Numbered from the stretch's first letter, positions 12,240 to 25,738 are shown. The stretch: 64,000 bases of DNA from Odobenus rosmarus divergens (GCF_000321225.1 NW_004451012.1:913818-977817), one strand, 5' to 3'. Numbers and translations are program-made. Notes: generated by a model not told the origin, from the letters alone.

Positions 12240-12790
12240 ATATTAATTAGCACACATTAAGCAACTACCATGTGCCAGATGCTTTATAAGTAGGTAACTG
12301 TATGTAATGTAAGATTCATAAAGCTCATTATATTGATTTGATCAGGCGGCCATAACAAATACCACAGATTGGGTTGCTTAAACAACAGACATTTATTTTC
12401 TCATAACTCTGGAGCCTGGAAGTGTGAGGTCAGTGTATCAGCAGGGTTGGTTCTTTAGAGACCTCTCTCCTTCACTTGTAGATGGTTGTCTTCTCCCTGT
12501 GTCTTCACATCATATTCTTTTGTGTATATCTGTGTCCTAATTTCCTCTTCTTATATCAGTCATGTTGGATTATAGCCCAACCTAATGATCTCATTTTAAC
12601 TTACTACCTCTTTAGAGACCTGTCTTCAAATATAGTCACATTCTTAAGCTCTGGGGGTTAGGACTTCAACATATGAAGTTTGCTGGGGGCCAGAATTCAG
12701 TTCATAACACTCATTTTGCACATTTGAAAGCTAAGGCTCAAGAAGGTAGGCATCTTCCTCAAGATCACATTGTTAGTCAGTAGGAAATGT
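12240..12790 (+). repeat. Second ancient repeat of the same kind, split by an MLT1 LTR
   Basis: The left half (AGCAACTACCATGTGCCAGA, 12240-12335) and right half (GCACATTTGAAAGCTAAGGC to GATCACATTGTTAGTCAG, 12716-12780) read as one element interrupted by the LTR at 12339-12712. Confidence 0.55.
12339..12712 (-). mobile_element. MLT1-type solo LTR, antisense
   Basis: GGCGGCCATAACAAATACCA, GGGTTGCTTAAACAACAGAC and the final GGGGGCCAGAATTCAGTTCA are the reverse complement of the MLT1/MST family LTR. It is non-coding and bounded by short CTCATT-like target repeats. Confidence 0.75.
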
Positions 12791-12795
12791 TAAAA

Positions 12796-13185
12796 AAATT
12801 CAACCGAGTAAATTCAGAGATCCGATTGGCCTTATTAAATGATTCTTGAATAAGGTATCATCCCATCTAGCAAGGAGAGGGGTTTTCTGCTGAGCTAAAC
12901 AAAAGAAAGGGTTTTCAAGGCTGAGAGAGGACATTAAAAAAGGGGAATTTATTAGCAAGGAATACATTGTTTAGGCAAGGTTACCCTCCAAAGGAGAATA
13001 GAAAGGGTCTATCCATAAATTTCCTAGTATTGACCAGGAAATTCCATGTTGACTGGTCAAATGTTACACTCCTAGGAGGTTAAAACTGCAGTTAGGTTAG
13101 GTATTAACTCTTGCTCTGTTGACTTGGCCTAAATGACTCCATTTTGAGCCTGTGGTTCTCTTTTTAACAGAAGGCAAGATTAGAA
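12796..13185. repeat. LTR-like repeat, copy 1
   Basis: A block from GAGTAAATTCAGAGATCCGA to ATGACTCCATTTTGAGCC shares order and wording with the block at 49100-49400: GAGTAAAT, GGC(C/T)TTATT, ATCTAGCA, GAGCTA and CCATTTTG. It looks like an old endogenous-retrovirus LTR. I cannot name the family. Confidence 0.5.
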
Positions 13186-15517
13186 TCACAATCTGCCTCC
13201 TAACCTGATCATTTTTTTTCTGTTATAACACATCCAGTCTGTGTTTTAATAGTGACAACATACTACTGAAAATCTTCTTTAAAGAAAACATTAAATGTAA
13301 AACATTTAAAAATTCCCAGAATACCTGTTTTTCACTAGCCTCATCACAGGCTACTTTGAGGATCTTTAACAACTAAAAAATCACTTTCTTTTATGTTATA
13401 GAACTTTTTTTTTGCAATTTGCATAAATTTGTTGCTTTTAATTTTTATCAAAAAGTAGTTGATTAACAATATCTGGTCTAAATTCAGAAATATTTCTTCA
13501 CAAGTTTTTGATTTACTTGAAGTAATGGGAAATTTATATAAATACGCTTTCATCTATGATTATCATCTATAAAGAACAAGAGTGGGGCTCCATATACTTT
13601 TAGAGGTAAAAAGGAAAAACATATCTTCAATTTTAAGTTTAACTCAATTCAAGAATGCTGTCACCATAATTTCTTTGACCATTAACATACTGTTAAAGAT
13701 AAATGGTATGCACACATTTCACTCCCAGCTGTACACTCTCATTTCTGTTAAATGACATCACCCTTAAAAGTGAATATAGGAAAAGCATTTTTCCTCACAT
13801 GCTCTTATGGAACTATAGGAAAAAGAACAGCAGGGTTGCACTCAGCCCATGAGGAAGTGCTCTCAGAAAGAGTGAAACAAATACCCTCCATGAAAAAGTA
13901 ACTGAGCTCATTATTTTTTAGAGGAAGGGAAGACAAGATGTTTTGCAGAGCAGCATGGTCCTTTTAAAAAAGAAATGTGTGATTGCCTAACCAAAGCAGG
14001 AAGGAAAATATGGAATGCTTCAATCAGGTGAAATATACACTGGCATAATAAAGATACTAAAAAGCACATATACTAGAAACTATTTTAGTGAGAAATTAGC
14101 TACAGCTGTTGCTCGTAATTTAATGAAAGAAAGGAAAGTGAAAATGGGACCAGGTAGAATGTTAGGCTGATGAACAACAGCATGTAGTATATTCAGAGGA
14201 AAAACAAACACAGGTATACATTTGTTACTCCACTCTTTAATACCATAGGTGTATTTAAGCATGAGGTGCTGAGAGAACCTAAAATAGTGGTGCATATATT
14301 CTCTGGCAAACCCAGATCTGAGAGTATGATGTTACATTTTATCCATGTCTGTTGGTATATTTATCATAATTATGCATGTGTTTTATATTAATTGTTATAT
14401 ACCATGTGTTACTTGTATTATAAACATCATTGCATATATTACATGATCATATCATTATATATCATGATATAGTTATAAATATATTATAGTGTTATAATAA
14501 TAGAACTTATATTTAACATATATTATGGGACTTTTTTTTACCTATTAGATGTCCTTCTTAATATCTACCTTCATTCTTGGAGAGAGGTAGGATTTGGAAT
14601 TCAAAGACAGAAATAAATTAGGCTCTTCTGACCTCTTCAAGTATGGGCCTTCAAAGTTTTTTTTTGTTTGTTTTTCTTTTTACATGCCTACCAATTAAAA
14701 ATACATCTCTGACTTTAAAAAACGACAACAAAATTCTTCATTTCCTGTCTTAGTCTTACACTCTTAGTGTACATCCTGATTTGTAAGTAAATTGCATAAA
14801 CTCTACCAGTTCTCCTGGAGCTGTCTCATGGAGAATTTGTTGGTTTGGCACTTTGATTTGAGGTAGGCAGCTCCTGTACTGAGAGTTTTACAGTTCTAAA
14901 TAAAACAGGACAAATGAAAAAATCTTCAGTTACCCTTGAATTATTTACCAGCTACTGTTTATGTTTAGCCATGTGGACATACAATAAATTATAGTGAGTT
15001 TTGAAAAAAAGCATAGTGGATTTAAGAATAGTGAATGAGACTTAAGAAGACTGACATGTACCAGTGAAACCCACACCTTAACAAATGTTTTTTCAACTGG
15101 ATACAAAGCCTTCACCATACTAACATTGTTTCTCTTAGATGATGATAGAAGGATGCTCCTTAATAAGTTATAGTATCAAAGGAGGAAAGGAAGAAATAAT
15201 GTATATTTGAAACTATTTAGGTAAGAAAGAGTGAGGATGAGGTCTGCAAATGCAGAGGCAGTCAGATTGTATAGGTCATCAACTGCCACAGTTAAGAACT
15301 GTGAACTACATCATATGCAATGGAGACTGAATGGAGCATTTTTAAGTAAGGGACGCAGATAATATGATCAAAGAAGTACTCACTTTTCTTAATACAGTAT
15401 GCCAAGCTACAGTACACAATAGACTCTAAGTTTCTGCACCTCTCCAGATCCACTCTATAGTTTCTTCTCCTCTTCTTTGGTCCTTCAAAACTGACCAAAT
15501 TACATTATGGGTTCTGT

Positions 15518-15937
15518 AATGGTTTGAATTGTGTTTCTACAGAATTTATGTTTTGATGTCTTAACTTCCAGTATCTCAGAATGTGACCTTATTTGAAGAT
15601 AGAGTCTTTAAAGAGGTAATGAAGTTAAACTGAGGTCATTAGATTGGGCCCTAATCCAATATGACCAGTATCCTCATGAAAAGGAGAACTTAGGACACAC
15701 AGAGACACACAGAGGGAAGACAGTGTAAAAACACAAGAAGGCTGCTCTCTACAGCCAAGGAGAGAGACCTGGAATAGAGCCTTCCCTCACAGCTCTCAGA
15801 AGGAACCATCCCTGCTGACACCTTGATCTTGGACTTCAAGACTGCAAAATTGTTAAGCATACATTTCATTTATTTTAGCCACCTGGTTTGTACATCTTTG
15901 TTGAGGGAGGTCCAGCCAACTAATACAAGCTCCCTTG
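15518..15937 (+). mobile_element. MLT1-type solo LTR, sense
   Basis: Starts TGTAATGGTTTGAATTGTG, has GATTGGGCCCTAATCCAATA, ACACCTTGATCTTGGACTTC and TTTTAGCCACCTGGTTTGTA, and ends in CAGCCAACTAATACAAG. This is the standard MLT1 order. The ORF at 15823-16029 lies in it and is not a gene. Confidence 0.82.
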
Positions 15938-16954
15938 TCCTCCAGCTTCCTGTAGGGTTCAGCCAGTGGGGAACACTGGCCGGTAATTTGAGAAGAAGGC
16001 AATTAATGTCAGGTTATATATTCCCTTAGCCTTGTGTGTTGTCCCAGGGGCTGGTTCTTTCTCTCTAGTGAAGGTCTCAGCTCCTTGCAGATGACCTTCT
16101 CTTCCAAGTTCTGATAACTCTTTTCTTCCTGGTAGCCTTTAGATATAGAAATGGTGTCAGAGTAACTATATTGTGGTCCTGGAATACAGTACTATCCCAT
16201 GTGGCTTTCCTACCCCTTGAGCACATCTTTGTAGAGTTAATTTATTCAACCTTGTTCAACTTATATTACTTTCAGTGTGATGTGTGTTTTTGGCTGAGTA
16301 CGTGAGTCTCCTCCAGTTAATATGGCAGAAAATGGGTGGATGGTTTAATGGAAACAGACCTAGAAGTAGCATGTCTCACTTCTGTTGGCTAGAATTCACT
16401 CATGTGAACACACCTAATGGCAAAGTGAACTGCAGAAGGTTTTCTAACTTTGCATCTAGGAAGAAATTAACTAAAACAATGTAGAATAGACAAGATGAGA
16501 ATTATTTCTATAAGAGCAAGATAACAGTTTACCTTTAGAGATAAAGACAAAAAATAATCAGTAAACAAAGTCTATAACACTTAATAGTTTAATTTGAACC
16601 ATGGTATTTATATTTCTTTTATCTTTAAGTGGGTCACTGGACTGCTTATAAGAAGAAAATAGAAATATATATATACTGTTTATTCAGTAATTATAACTTG
16701 CTTGAAAATGCATATAATATCAAATTACATGTTGTAAATAATTGCTTCATTCCACTGTGTTTCTATGCCTGAAATTATCCCAATAGAAAACTTTCTTACC
16801 TAAAGTGTGAGTATACAATGCCTGCCTATGAGTGATAAATAATTTCATCTTTACACTATAAACCTTGAACTTTTTAATCTGTTTGGTAGAAAATATAAAA
16901 ATGCAGCAGATTATGCATTCAAAACATAGAACAGTCCAAAAGAAATAACATATT

Positions 16955-17058
16955 TATGTATATGTGTGTGTGGGTGTGTGTGTGTATAAACAGACATCAT
17001 TCATATATATATATACACACACATATATATGCATGTATAAACAGACATCATTCATATT

Positions 17059-17106
<48 letters not shown>

Positions 17107-17112
17107 TATATA
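16955..17112. repeat. Compound (TG)n(TA)n(CA)n microsatellite with 51-bp duplication
   Basis: Two identical 24-nt blocks (16983-17006 and 17034-17057, TGTATAAACAGACATCATTC plus 4 nt) lie 51 bp apart. They are followed by a perfect 46-bp palindrome at 17060-17105 made of (GT), (TA)12 and (CA). Confidence 0.9.
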
Positions 17113-18672
17113 TGAACCAGGACAATTAGAACATTGTTACCACAGTAAGCATCAAAGTTTTGCACTCCTTTTGAAGACATTAATATTAAAGCCAGGGACT
17201 TGACATGTGTCAACCAGAGCAGGATTGCTTTGGCATAGAGCACTGGAAAATCAGTGAGGTGGAAAAGGAAAGAAATAAACCATTTAACCACTTTCCAAAA
17301 AGTAAACATTTTTTTCTCTAATGAAATGTGTACATTATTTCATTAATCTTTTCATTAACCACTGTCAGTAGTATCAAGAAAAATATGCCAGTGGAATAAT
17401 GATTTTACTTCAACTTGAACAAAATAAGAAAGAACAATTGATTTTGATTCTAAAACTATATAGACACAGCAAAATGTCTCTCTAACATAAACCCACTTTT
17501 CTTTTTCCTAATGGCATATATTCATTCAATGCAAAATATAGTAAATAAGAGTGAATTTTTATCATTTAACTTTGGAAATGAGAATTTTAAAGTATAATCT
17601 ACAAGGGCCAGTTAATCGGTTTTAACCCAATTTATACAAATACTTCCATAAATTTAGTACCAATTACCTTTTAGAAACTATTTTAAAATACAAGTTAATA
17701 ATTATACTCTTAAAAGTGGGACATTTCCCATCATTATATTTGAATATCTGAAAACGCAGTACCTATTACAAAATTACTGAAATTAATCTCAGAAAAAATT
17801 TACTGCTATTATTCATACTGTTAGTCAAAGCATAGGAACACAGAGCTAGTTTTAGTTGTACTTAATATATGCATTAAACATCAGAGTTTTTGTTTGTTTT
17901 TCTTAAATAAGACATTAGTCATGACTCTGTGGAAATTAAAGCTGAAACCATGCAGCTGATGCTCAGCCTGGGGGTCACTTGAACCTTCAGAGTTTGGGGG
18001 ATATTTTAGGTGGGGTTATCAGTAGGAAGTGCAGAAATTACTATAAGCAGCACATAGCAGCTACATGCATGTGCATTTATGAGGAAGTTATTACATCTAG
18101 GTATTTTACCACACATCCAGGGTGTAAAAATTCAAAGTACACAAAAACAGAAGCCTGAGTCATTCTATTTTAGAAAAAGTATTTCAAAATAATTTTCTGA
18201 ATCCATTTTTTAAACAAGATAATATCATAGGCTAGAAATAGACAAGATTATAAAGTAGAGGTGGCTTCTTTCTTCCAAACGCATGCTGTTAGGAAGTAAG
18301 AAGTAATGGCTGGAATCATGACAATTCAGTGGCAACTTCTGAGGCATCCAAATGCATGTCCTACAGAGGCCTAACTACCTATGGAAACAAAGGCTAGCAT
18401 AAATGCAGATTTTAACAGGTAACGGTTGATTACCCACGTTCTTTAATTTGACTTGAAATCTGCCTTGTTTTAGATGCCGATTTGTGCTCGCCCCTGATAA
18501 GAGAGAGACTCCGATATAAATGCCTTTGGATCTTTCGACTGCTTAATATATAGCTTGACTCATATCCTATGTGTCTGGCTTCTTCATTTTCTTCTTAGCT
18601 TTGCCGAAAGGTGAACTTTGTCTCCTATACTAATATAAACATACTGAAAACAAGTGAAAGTGGCTAATTCTT

Positions 18673-18880
18673 TTTTTTTCTTTCTTTTTTTTTTTAAAGA
18701 TTTTATTTATTTATTTGAGAGAGAGAGAATGAGAGATAGCACGAGAGGGAAGAGGGTCAGAGGGAGAAGCAGACTCCCTGCTGAGCAGGGAGCCCGATGT
18801 GGGACTCGATCCCGGGACTCCAGGATCATGACCTGAGCCGAAGGCAGTTGCTTAACCAACTGAGCCACCCAGGCGCCCAT
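18673..18880 (-). mobile_element. Young carnivore SINE with perfect 21-bp target duplication
   Basis: Antisense SINE with a long T-rich tail copy at its left end and GAGCCACCCAGGCGCCCA at its right. The flanking 21-bp repeats beginning AAGTGAAAGTGGC at 18652-18672 and 18881-18901 are identical, so the insertion is recent. Confidence 0.96.
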
Positions 18881-19179
18881 AAGTGAAAGTGGCTAATTCT
18901 TAGTTTTAGTATTACATGTGAGAAAACAGAGACTAAAGAAAAGTCTTGCCAAAATAGATAAAACAAGGTTATACCAGTCATGATTTTGCAAAACCTTTCT
19001 GTTAAACATTTAAATGTAAATGTAAAAATAAACAAATATTAGTGTTATTAAGAGAAACTTGTAATATTGAAGACAGTAGTTGAATGATAAATTTTAATTC
19101 TTATGAACTTGAAGTTTTATGACTCATTTTAGTGTATTTTGAAATACTAAATATATGATACTCTAAATCTTTACATTTC

Positions 19180-19326
19180 CCTTCCTCTCTCTTTTTCTCT
19201 TTCTTCCTTTCCTTTCCCTTTTTCTTTTTTCCTTTTTCCTTGTTCGTTTTTCCTTTCCTTTCCTTTCCTTTCCTTTCCTTTCCTTTCCTTTCCTTTGCTT
19301 TCCTTTCCTTTCCTCTTTCTTTCCCA
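19180..19326 (+). repeat. Polypyrimidine (CCTTT)n tract
   Basis: About 145 nt of almost pure C/T, with a regular TTTCC pentamer run at about 19250-19310. It is a candidate triplex-forming mirror tract. Confidence 0.92.
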
Positions 19327-19761
19327 CCACAGCATAATTAACTTATCAAATCAAAATGTCAGAAAAGTCACATGTTGAGAATCAGTTGTATGGTGGGAGG
19401 TGAACTCACTTTTGAGAAACATATTTAAGATACCATTATTACTGTTTCTGAACATTAACACTGAATTCAACTCCCAAAAATATTTTTAGATTCCTTTCAT
19501 AGTTTGAAAATGACTTATTTTATTAAGAATTATTTCTAAAGTTGCTTCTATTAATGGAAAGTGATTTTGTAGAGAGAGATTCCAAAGCATAACTAATGCA
19601 TTGCTTTAATGTAGATTCTCATTGTATGTTCATTGGAATGAATTCAGAATCAAAAGCCAAGTCCATATATTTGCTTTTTTAAGTTGTATATTATTAGTTT
19701 TAAAATATGTAACATTTTTCTGTTGATATCAAACTTTTTCCAAAAGGATAGCCAAATTTCT

Positions 19762-20004
19762 TTTTTTTTTTTTTTTAAAGATTTTATTTATTTATTTGAC
19801 GGAGAGAGACACAGCGAGAGAGGGAACACAAGCAGGGGGAGTGGGAGAGAGAGAAGCAGGCTTCCTGCAGGGGGAGTGGGAGAGGGAGAAGCAGGCTTCC
19901 AGCTGAGCAGGGAGCCCGCCCAATGTGGGGCTCGATCCCAGGCTCCTGGGATCATGACCTGAGCCAAAGGCAGACACTTAACGACTGAGCCCCCCAGGCA
20001 CCCT
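19762..20004 (-). mobile_element. Carnivore SINE with internal 35-bp tandem duplication
   Basis: Antisense SINE. A 35-bp unit starting GCAGGGGGAGTGGGAGAG occurs twice in a row (19832-19866 and 19867-19901) with two differences. Short imperfect flanking repeats (CCAAATTTCT and CCAAATATCT). Confidence 0.92.
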
Positions 20005-21649
20005 ACCAAATATCTTTTCTAGTTTGGTCTTTTTTATAACCAGAAAATATTAAAAGATAGCAGGCTTCAAGTTAAATAGATGTAACAATAGCAAAGTTTC
20101 AAAGCATTCTAACTGGAAAGTGTGGCATACTTCCAAAAGGGTCTTCACAGTTCATTTACTAGAATCCACATGGCATGATGTGGTATATGTGTATCATTTA
20201 GATTGTACACATGAAATCTCTCTTCAAGTTGGCATTCTCTAAAGTTGTCAGTTATCTGCAACTTTGGCTTACTCTCTGTATGACCATACTTTAATTGTTA
20301 AAGCCTCATTGATCACCACATGTTATTAGAAATGAATACATTAAGACTGCATCCTTAGATTGAATAGTAGAAAAGTTCTAGAGACCATTGAAATGTTAAT
20401 TCATTGATAATCCTGTTGCATGTGTTTATTTCTATGGGAACAAATCATTAATGATTAATTATTATGCTTCTGTGAAGAAATACTATGCTAATTTATTTTC
20501 CCAAATTTAAGCTAAAAAGTTTTAGTGTTTTTTAGAAAAAGATTAAACTTTTGCAAGATTTTAATAAAATATTTGAAATAGTACAATGATGAAGTGTGAA
20601 ATGATTTCTTATATAATTGATCAAATTAGAACAAATTAGTGATAGCAGTTCTCTAATTTTAAAAACAAAATAACTAAATCCTAGAAAGGCCAGACTTAAG
20701 CATAGCTGGAGACTTTCATTTAACTGTGGATAGCCAAGGCATGCTTATAGGGGAAGTGGGGTAAGTTTATGAGAGAATGCCCCAAGTCAGAAGGAGAGTT
20801 CAAGAGGAATAGTGTATCCCTCTTAACTACCTGGAGGACTTGACCTACTTCTGTCCAGAGGCAAATCCTCCATTTGTACCTTTCTCTCTTACCTTTCTTT
20901 CTTAGATTATTCATCTAATGCTCATGGGATTTCAGTTTTGTTAACTGCCATTTATTCTTCAATCCAATCCAATCTGGCTTCCATGGTTCCACAACCAACA
21001 CAGCTTTTATTAATATCACCTTAATTAGGGAGTTTTATCATGCACTGATAGTCTTATTTCATTACTCCAAGACAACATGTATAAAGAGGTACAATTCATG
21101 CAAAGCAAGACAGTGGTCACCCTATATGACCATCATGTTGAAAAAAACCAATAGACTTTTGTGTCTTCATTACACTAAGCATTTCAGTGAAAGTGCTCTG
21201 TCTTCTTGAAATCTTTTTCCCTTTCTGCTTTGAAAAGAGTAAATTTTTGATATTCCTCCTATATCAATAGCCAGTTTTTCTTTTTCATCTTAGACCTGTC
21301 CCAGCTTAGACCTTTCTTAAGAATTCCACACTCACATATCCAAACCCACCTATTATCTTCTCTTTTAAGCCTCACCCATATATTAAACTTAACACATCTA
21401 AAATAAAATTTCTAGTCCCCTACCACTACCAACCCACCTATCTATGCCCCTCTCCCACACACCTCTCCCCATGGCCTCTCCTATCTCACCTATTAACTGT
21501 CATCTACTAATGTACAGAGAGTCATCACTGACCCCTCCCATTTCTTTATTCTTTACCTCTAAGCCCTATCAGAAAATCCTTTCCAAAATTTCATCTTCCA
21601 TCCACCATTTCTGTCTCCTCTGAAACTATCCTGGTCCAAGTATCCATCA

Positions 21650-22320
21650 TTTTTTATCTGGACTGTTGCAGTTCTCTGTTGCCTTCTTCTAAATACTGCT
21701 CATACATTGGTCAGGGTAGATTTAAAGTGTACTGCATCAAGTCACCTCTCTGTTTAAAGGTTTTTCAGTGGCTCACCTTTACTTTGAGAGTAAAATACAG
21801 ACTCCTCGCCACTGCCAGCAAGCAGTGGGCTTGCACATTTGGGCTCTTGCCTATTTTCCTCTACCTTACCTAACACCTGCCTTCCTTTCCTGTCGATGTT
21901 ACGTTCTCTTTGATGCCTTATCACTCCTGGAACTCTCTGAAAAGCTTTCCTACGTTATGGCCTTCAATCTTTCTGTTCCTTCCAACTGGAATAGTGCATC
22001 TTCCTCCTTAATGTTTTCCTTCTCCCTGTCCTCATGTTCTCTCTCCCCTGCGTTCTTCTCATGACTCAAGTTACAGATTAATAGTCATCTCTTTAAGTAA
22101 ACCCTTCTAAACTGTCTAAAGCTTTTCTACTCAAGTATTATCTGCCATAGCACCCATTTTTATTGTATAGTTGTTTTACACATTGATTGTCTGTATCCCT
22201 AACTAGACTGTAAGGTTCATAAGTTCAGGGACTTGTCTGTCTTATTCTCTGTTGAATATCTCCCTGGCACCCAGCACAGTAACTGGACCACACGTAGTCA
22301 GTTAATACATACTATTAAAT
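21650..22320 (+). repeat. L2 LINE 3' end, sense
   Basis: Contains AAGTCACCTCTCTGTTTAAA, CTCCTGGAACTCTCTGA and finally CTAGACTGTAAGGTTCATAA, GGGACTTGTCTGTCTTATTC and CTGGCACCCAGCACAGTAAC, the L2 3' UTR order. The overlapping ORFs at 21679-22064 are L2 remnants or chance. Confidence 0.8.
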
Positions 22321-22883
22321 AAGGAATGAAAGACATTAATGAAACTTGATTTCAGATCTCAAAGGTTGCCATTTGTTGAAAAGCAGAGAAAATTACCAAG
22401 GAAAGGAAGGAAATTGTAGAGTGAGCCATATCTGTTGTCTTAGGAAGAAGCAGGGTTTATGGTGAGATAAAGTAGAAGTCTTCTGGAGCTGCCACAGAAA
22501 TCAGAAGTCCTAGCTGGGTAGGATCCTCAGGCTTTCTAGTCACCTAGATCCACTCCTCAGTTTTTTCTCTAGAGTTAACGTGAGTTTGTTTGCATGTTTA
22601 CACTAGTCTGGATAACTGTCTGACACAATATAGGCATATATGGTACATAAATAATATATACATTAAATAGTAAAGTGTCAGTACTTATATCATCAATATT
22701 TTAAATACTATTTTTATCCAAATATCCTAAAACATTTCTTGTTTTTAATCTTTGTAACAAATGTCTTTGAAGTTTATTGGATGTGATTGTATCTGTGTGC
22801 ATATTTGATTTAGGTTGGAATTGCCAAAAATACGGAAACAGACTTGATTTAGCTGAGTTATTATTACTGTGGTTATTTTTTTT

Positions 22884-23068
22884 TTTAGATTTATTTATTT
22901 TTATTTAAAGAGGGGGGAGGGACAGAGGGAGAGAGAGAATCTTAAGCAGACTCCTCCCCACTAAGCAGGGAACCTTACACAGGGCTCCATCTCAGGACCC
23001 TAAGATCATGACCTGAGCTGAAACCAAAAGTCAGATGCTTAACCAGCTGAGCCATCCAGGCACCCACC
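22884..23068 (-). mobile_element. Older carnivore SINE
   Basis: Antisense SINE of the AAAAGTCAGATGCTTAACCA subtype, flanked by ACTGTGGTTATTTTTTT-type repeats at 22866 and 23069. The right flank carries a (TTAA)n run. Confidence 0.92.
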
Positions 23069-23160
23069 ACTGTGGTTATTTTTTTTAATTTAATTAATTA
23101 ATTAATTAATTTGAGTATTACTCAGAGGAGCTTTGAATTCATTTTTCTGTTGAGGTGGGT

Positions 23161-23515
23161 TTTTTTTTTTAATTTTATTTTATTATGTTATGTTAGTCAC
23201 CATACAGGACATCATTAGTTTTTGATGTAGTGTTCCATGACTCATTGTTTTCGAATAACACCCAGTGCTCCATGCAGTATGTGCCCTCCTTAATACCTAT
23301 CATCAGGCTAACCCATCCCCCTACCCCCCTCCCCTCTAAAACCCTCAGTTTGTTTCTCAGAGTCCATAGTCTCTCATGGTTCATCTCTCCCTCCGATTAC
23401 CCCCCATTCATTTTTCCCTTCCTTCTCCTAATGTCCTCCATGCCATTCCTTATGTTCCACAAAGTGAAACCGTATGATAATTGACTTTCTCTGCTTGACT
23501 TATTTGTTTTTATTT
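23161..23515 (-). mobile_element. 5'-truncated carnivore L1 3' end
   Basis: Antisense L1: T-run, ATGTTAGTCACCATACAGGA, ACACCCAGTGCTCCATGCAG and AAGTGAAACCGTATGATAAT. The ORFs at 23193-23484 are L1 3' UTR reads, not genes. Confidence 0.9.
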
Positions 23516-23518
23516 TAT

Positions 23519-23562
23519 TTTTTAAGATTTTATTTATTTGAGAGAGAGAGACAGAGAGAGCA
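23519..23562 (-). mobile_element. Stub of a carnivore SINE
   Basis: TTTAAGATTTTATTTATTTG and a short GA run are the reversed SINE 3' end only. It abuts the 5' end of the L1 above. Confidence 0.75.
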
Positions 23563-24011
23563 CTTTGAGTCAAACTTTATTGTAATATTTTATATAGAAG
23601 TGTGTGTTAATTATTGAAGAACTCTAACTAAAACAGGAACTTAATTTTATTCAAATGGTTGAAAAGTTTTAGGATAGCATTTAAAAAGAATACAGAATGG
23701 AAGGCCAAGTACTAAAATAAACATTTTCTTCCATAGAATTATAGCACTTAAAATAATCAAAATTATGTCCATGGAAGTATATTTGAAAGTAACTTAAGTA
23801 GCACAACCCACTCAGAACTACACAAAGCTTGTCATTAGTGATCTCACTGGTAGCTTTAGAGAACTTGATTTCTTAGCATATCTATTAAAGACAGTCAATC
23901 CCTCTGTTGGGATTATCATATCACCCCAAAAGACATGCCAATTCTGTTACATTAGGAGATACTACCTCCCACATTTCTGTCAGTTCTTAAGACTAGTTAG
24001 AAATACTGTTT

Positions 24012-24050
24012 TATACACACATCCACACACACACACACACACACACACGC
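24012..24050 (+). repeat. (CA)n microsatellite
   Basis: CACATCCACACACACACACA and onward, ending ACACGCC. Confidence 0.93.
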
Positions 24051-25281
24051 CATAAACCATAAATTTACAGTTAAAATGTTTAGCTATCTGAATTTAGAAT
24101 AGACATTGATTTTACAACTAGGGAATGAAATCGCTTAATGTTCTGGATTTGATGGCTTCAAATTGATATGTATAGCATGTGACATCCTACTTGAAATCAA
24201 AGTGGTTATACAATTGGATCAGCTTCCTCTCTAGTCGGCCTTCATATCAATGATTAATTCATGCAGAGAAAATATTCTAAAATTAAAAGCTGAGCACTAG
24301 AGAATGGGAACTTTCCTTATTAATTTTTATATCCTCAGGACCTAACAAATTGCTGTGCAGAACAATCAATAAATGTTTATTGAATGATTGATTGATGAAT
24401 GAATGAAGTATTTCCAAAACAGGCATTTGACATTGTCAGACCCAGATTATTAAAAAAAAAAAAAAGAATGAAAAGAAAGCACTTTATATGCCTATAGTTT
24501 TAGTTGCAAAGTATTACATTTTAGAAGACAATTATAAAGTGTTATCTGTTCTATCCAAATATAAAATGAACTGTTTATTATGCACATCACTATTCTGGAG
24601 GAAAAATCTACTCTACAAATGAAAGTAATGGGTACTCTCAGATCTACTTGTGAGGTGATAGGAATATTAAGCCAAGTAGTAACACAAGGTGAATGTAGAT
24701 ACTATGTTCATAATAATTAACCTCTTGCTCCTTTGTTGTAAGAACAATTAAGAAAAAATTAATAAGTTTCCATTACATTAATGTGATGATAATAATCATG
24801 TGAGGAGTAGTTCCTGAGACAAAATTTTTTTAGATAAAAAGCAAAGTGGAAATCAAAGATGTCGCTGAGAAAATATTTTGCCCTCAATCAGTTGAGCCTT
24901 CAGAGCAGAAAGTGTAGTATTTTCTCCTTAAGGCTTCCCAACCCTTCCAGAAGACCAGGTACGCTGAGGCCATAAGAGACAAAGGAGACCAGTAGTTGCT
25001 TCCTCATCCAGTGAAGAACGGCAATATGATCCATCCACCACCACCCCTACTTCTTGCTATCAAACAAGTAATAGATGTTTATTTGTGCACTGAAAGGGAG
25101 AGGCCCTTGACTTGTCCAAACCCCTGTCAGTACTGCACATGTGTCCCCTGCTATATTTGTCTAACTGAATGAAACTATTTGAGTGTTCCCAAAACAAAGA
25201 AATGACTTTTGGTAATTTGAAGTCTTCCTTCTAAGGGGCACCCAATTTAATCTCTTGATTGAAAAAATCTGTATCTATACC

Positions 25282-25490
25282 GATATTTCTAAATCTCAGC
25301 ACTATTGACGTTTTGGGCTGGATAATCCTTTGTTGTGAGATGCTGTCCTGTGCATTGTAGGATTTGGACAGCATTTCTGGCTTCTATCCATCCCCTCAAT
25401 AGAGGACCAAAATGTCTCTAGGAATTGTCAAATGTTTCCAGGGGGCAGGAGAAGCAAAGTCACACATCCCCACTGAGAACCATTTATCTG
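25282..25490 (-). mobile_element. MER5A-like hAT-Charlie DNA transposon
   Basis: AATCTCAGCACTATTGACGT, GCTGTCCTGTGCATTGTAGG, AATGTCTCTAGGAATTGTCA and a final CCCACTGAGAACCA match the reverse complement of MER5A. The family name is from recollection. Confidence 0.8.
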
Positions 25491-25630
25491 CACCACCCTC
25501 CTGGCCACCCCTCCACACACAGTCCCTCACTAAACTCTAATCAGTTTCCAAACTATCATTACAAAGAATGAGTAATTTTTTTCATTTTTATTTTTTTATC
25601 CTAGTTTTAAAGAAGGAGAGAGCCAATGAT

Positions 25631-25738
25631 AGCTGTGTATTTTGAAAATACTTGAAGGATAAATAGCACATTGATTATGTTTAGGATTTATAAAGTGGAT
25701 TCTCATTAAATGCTTCATGATTCAAAGATAAATTTTTA
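25631..25738 (+). repeat. Left arm of a 107-bp inverted repeat
   Basis: Begins AGCTGTGTATTTTGAAAATA. Its reverse complement recurs at 27031-27136 with about seven differences. The arms are 1.3 kb apart and the homology stops sharply at both ends. Confidence 0.9.
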
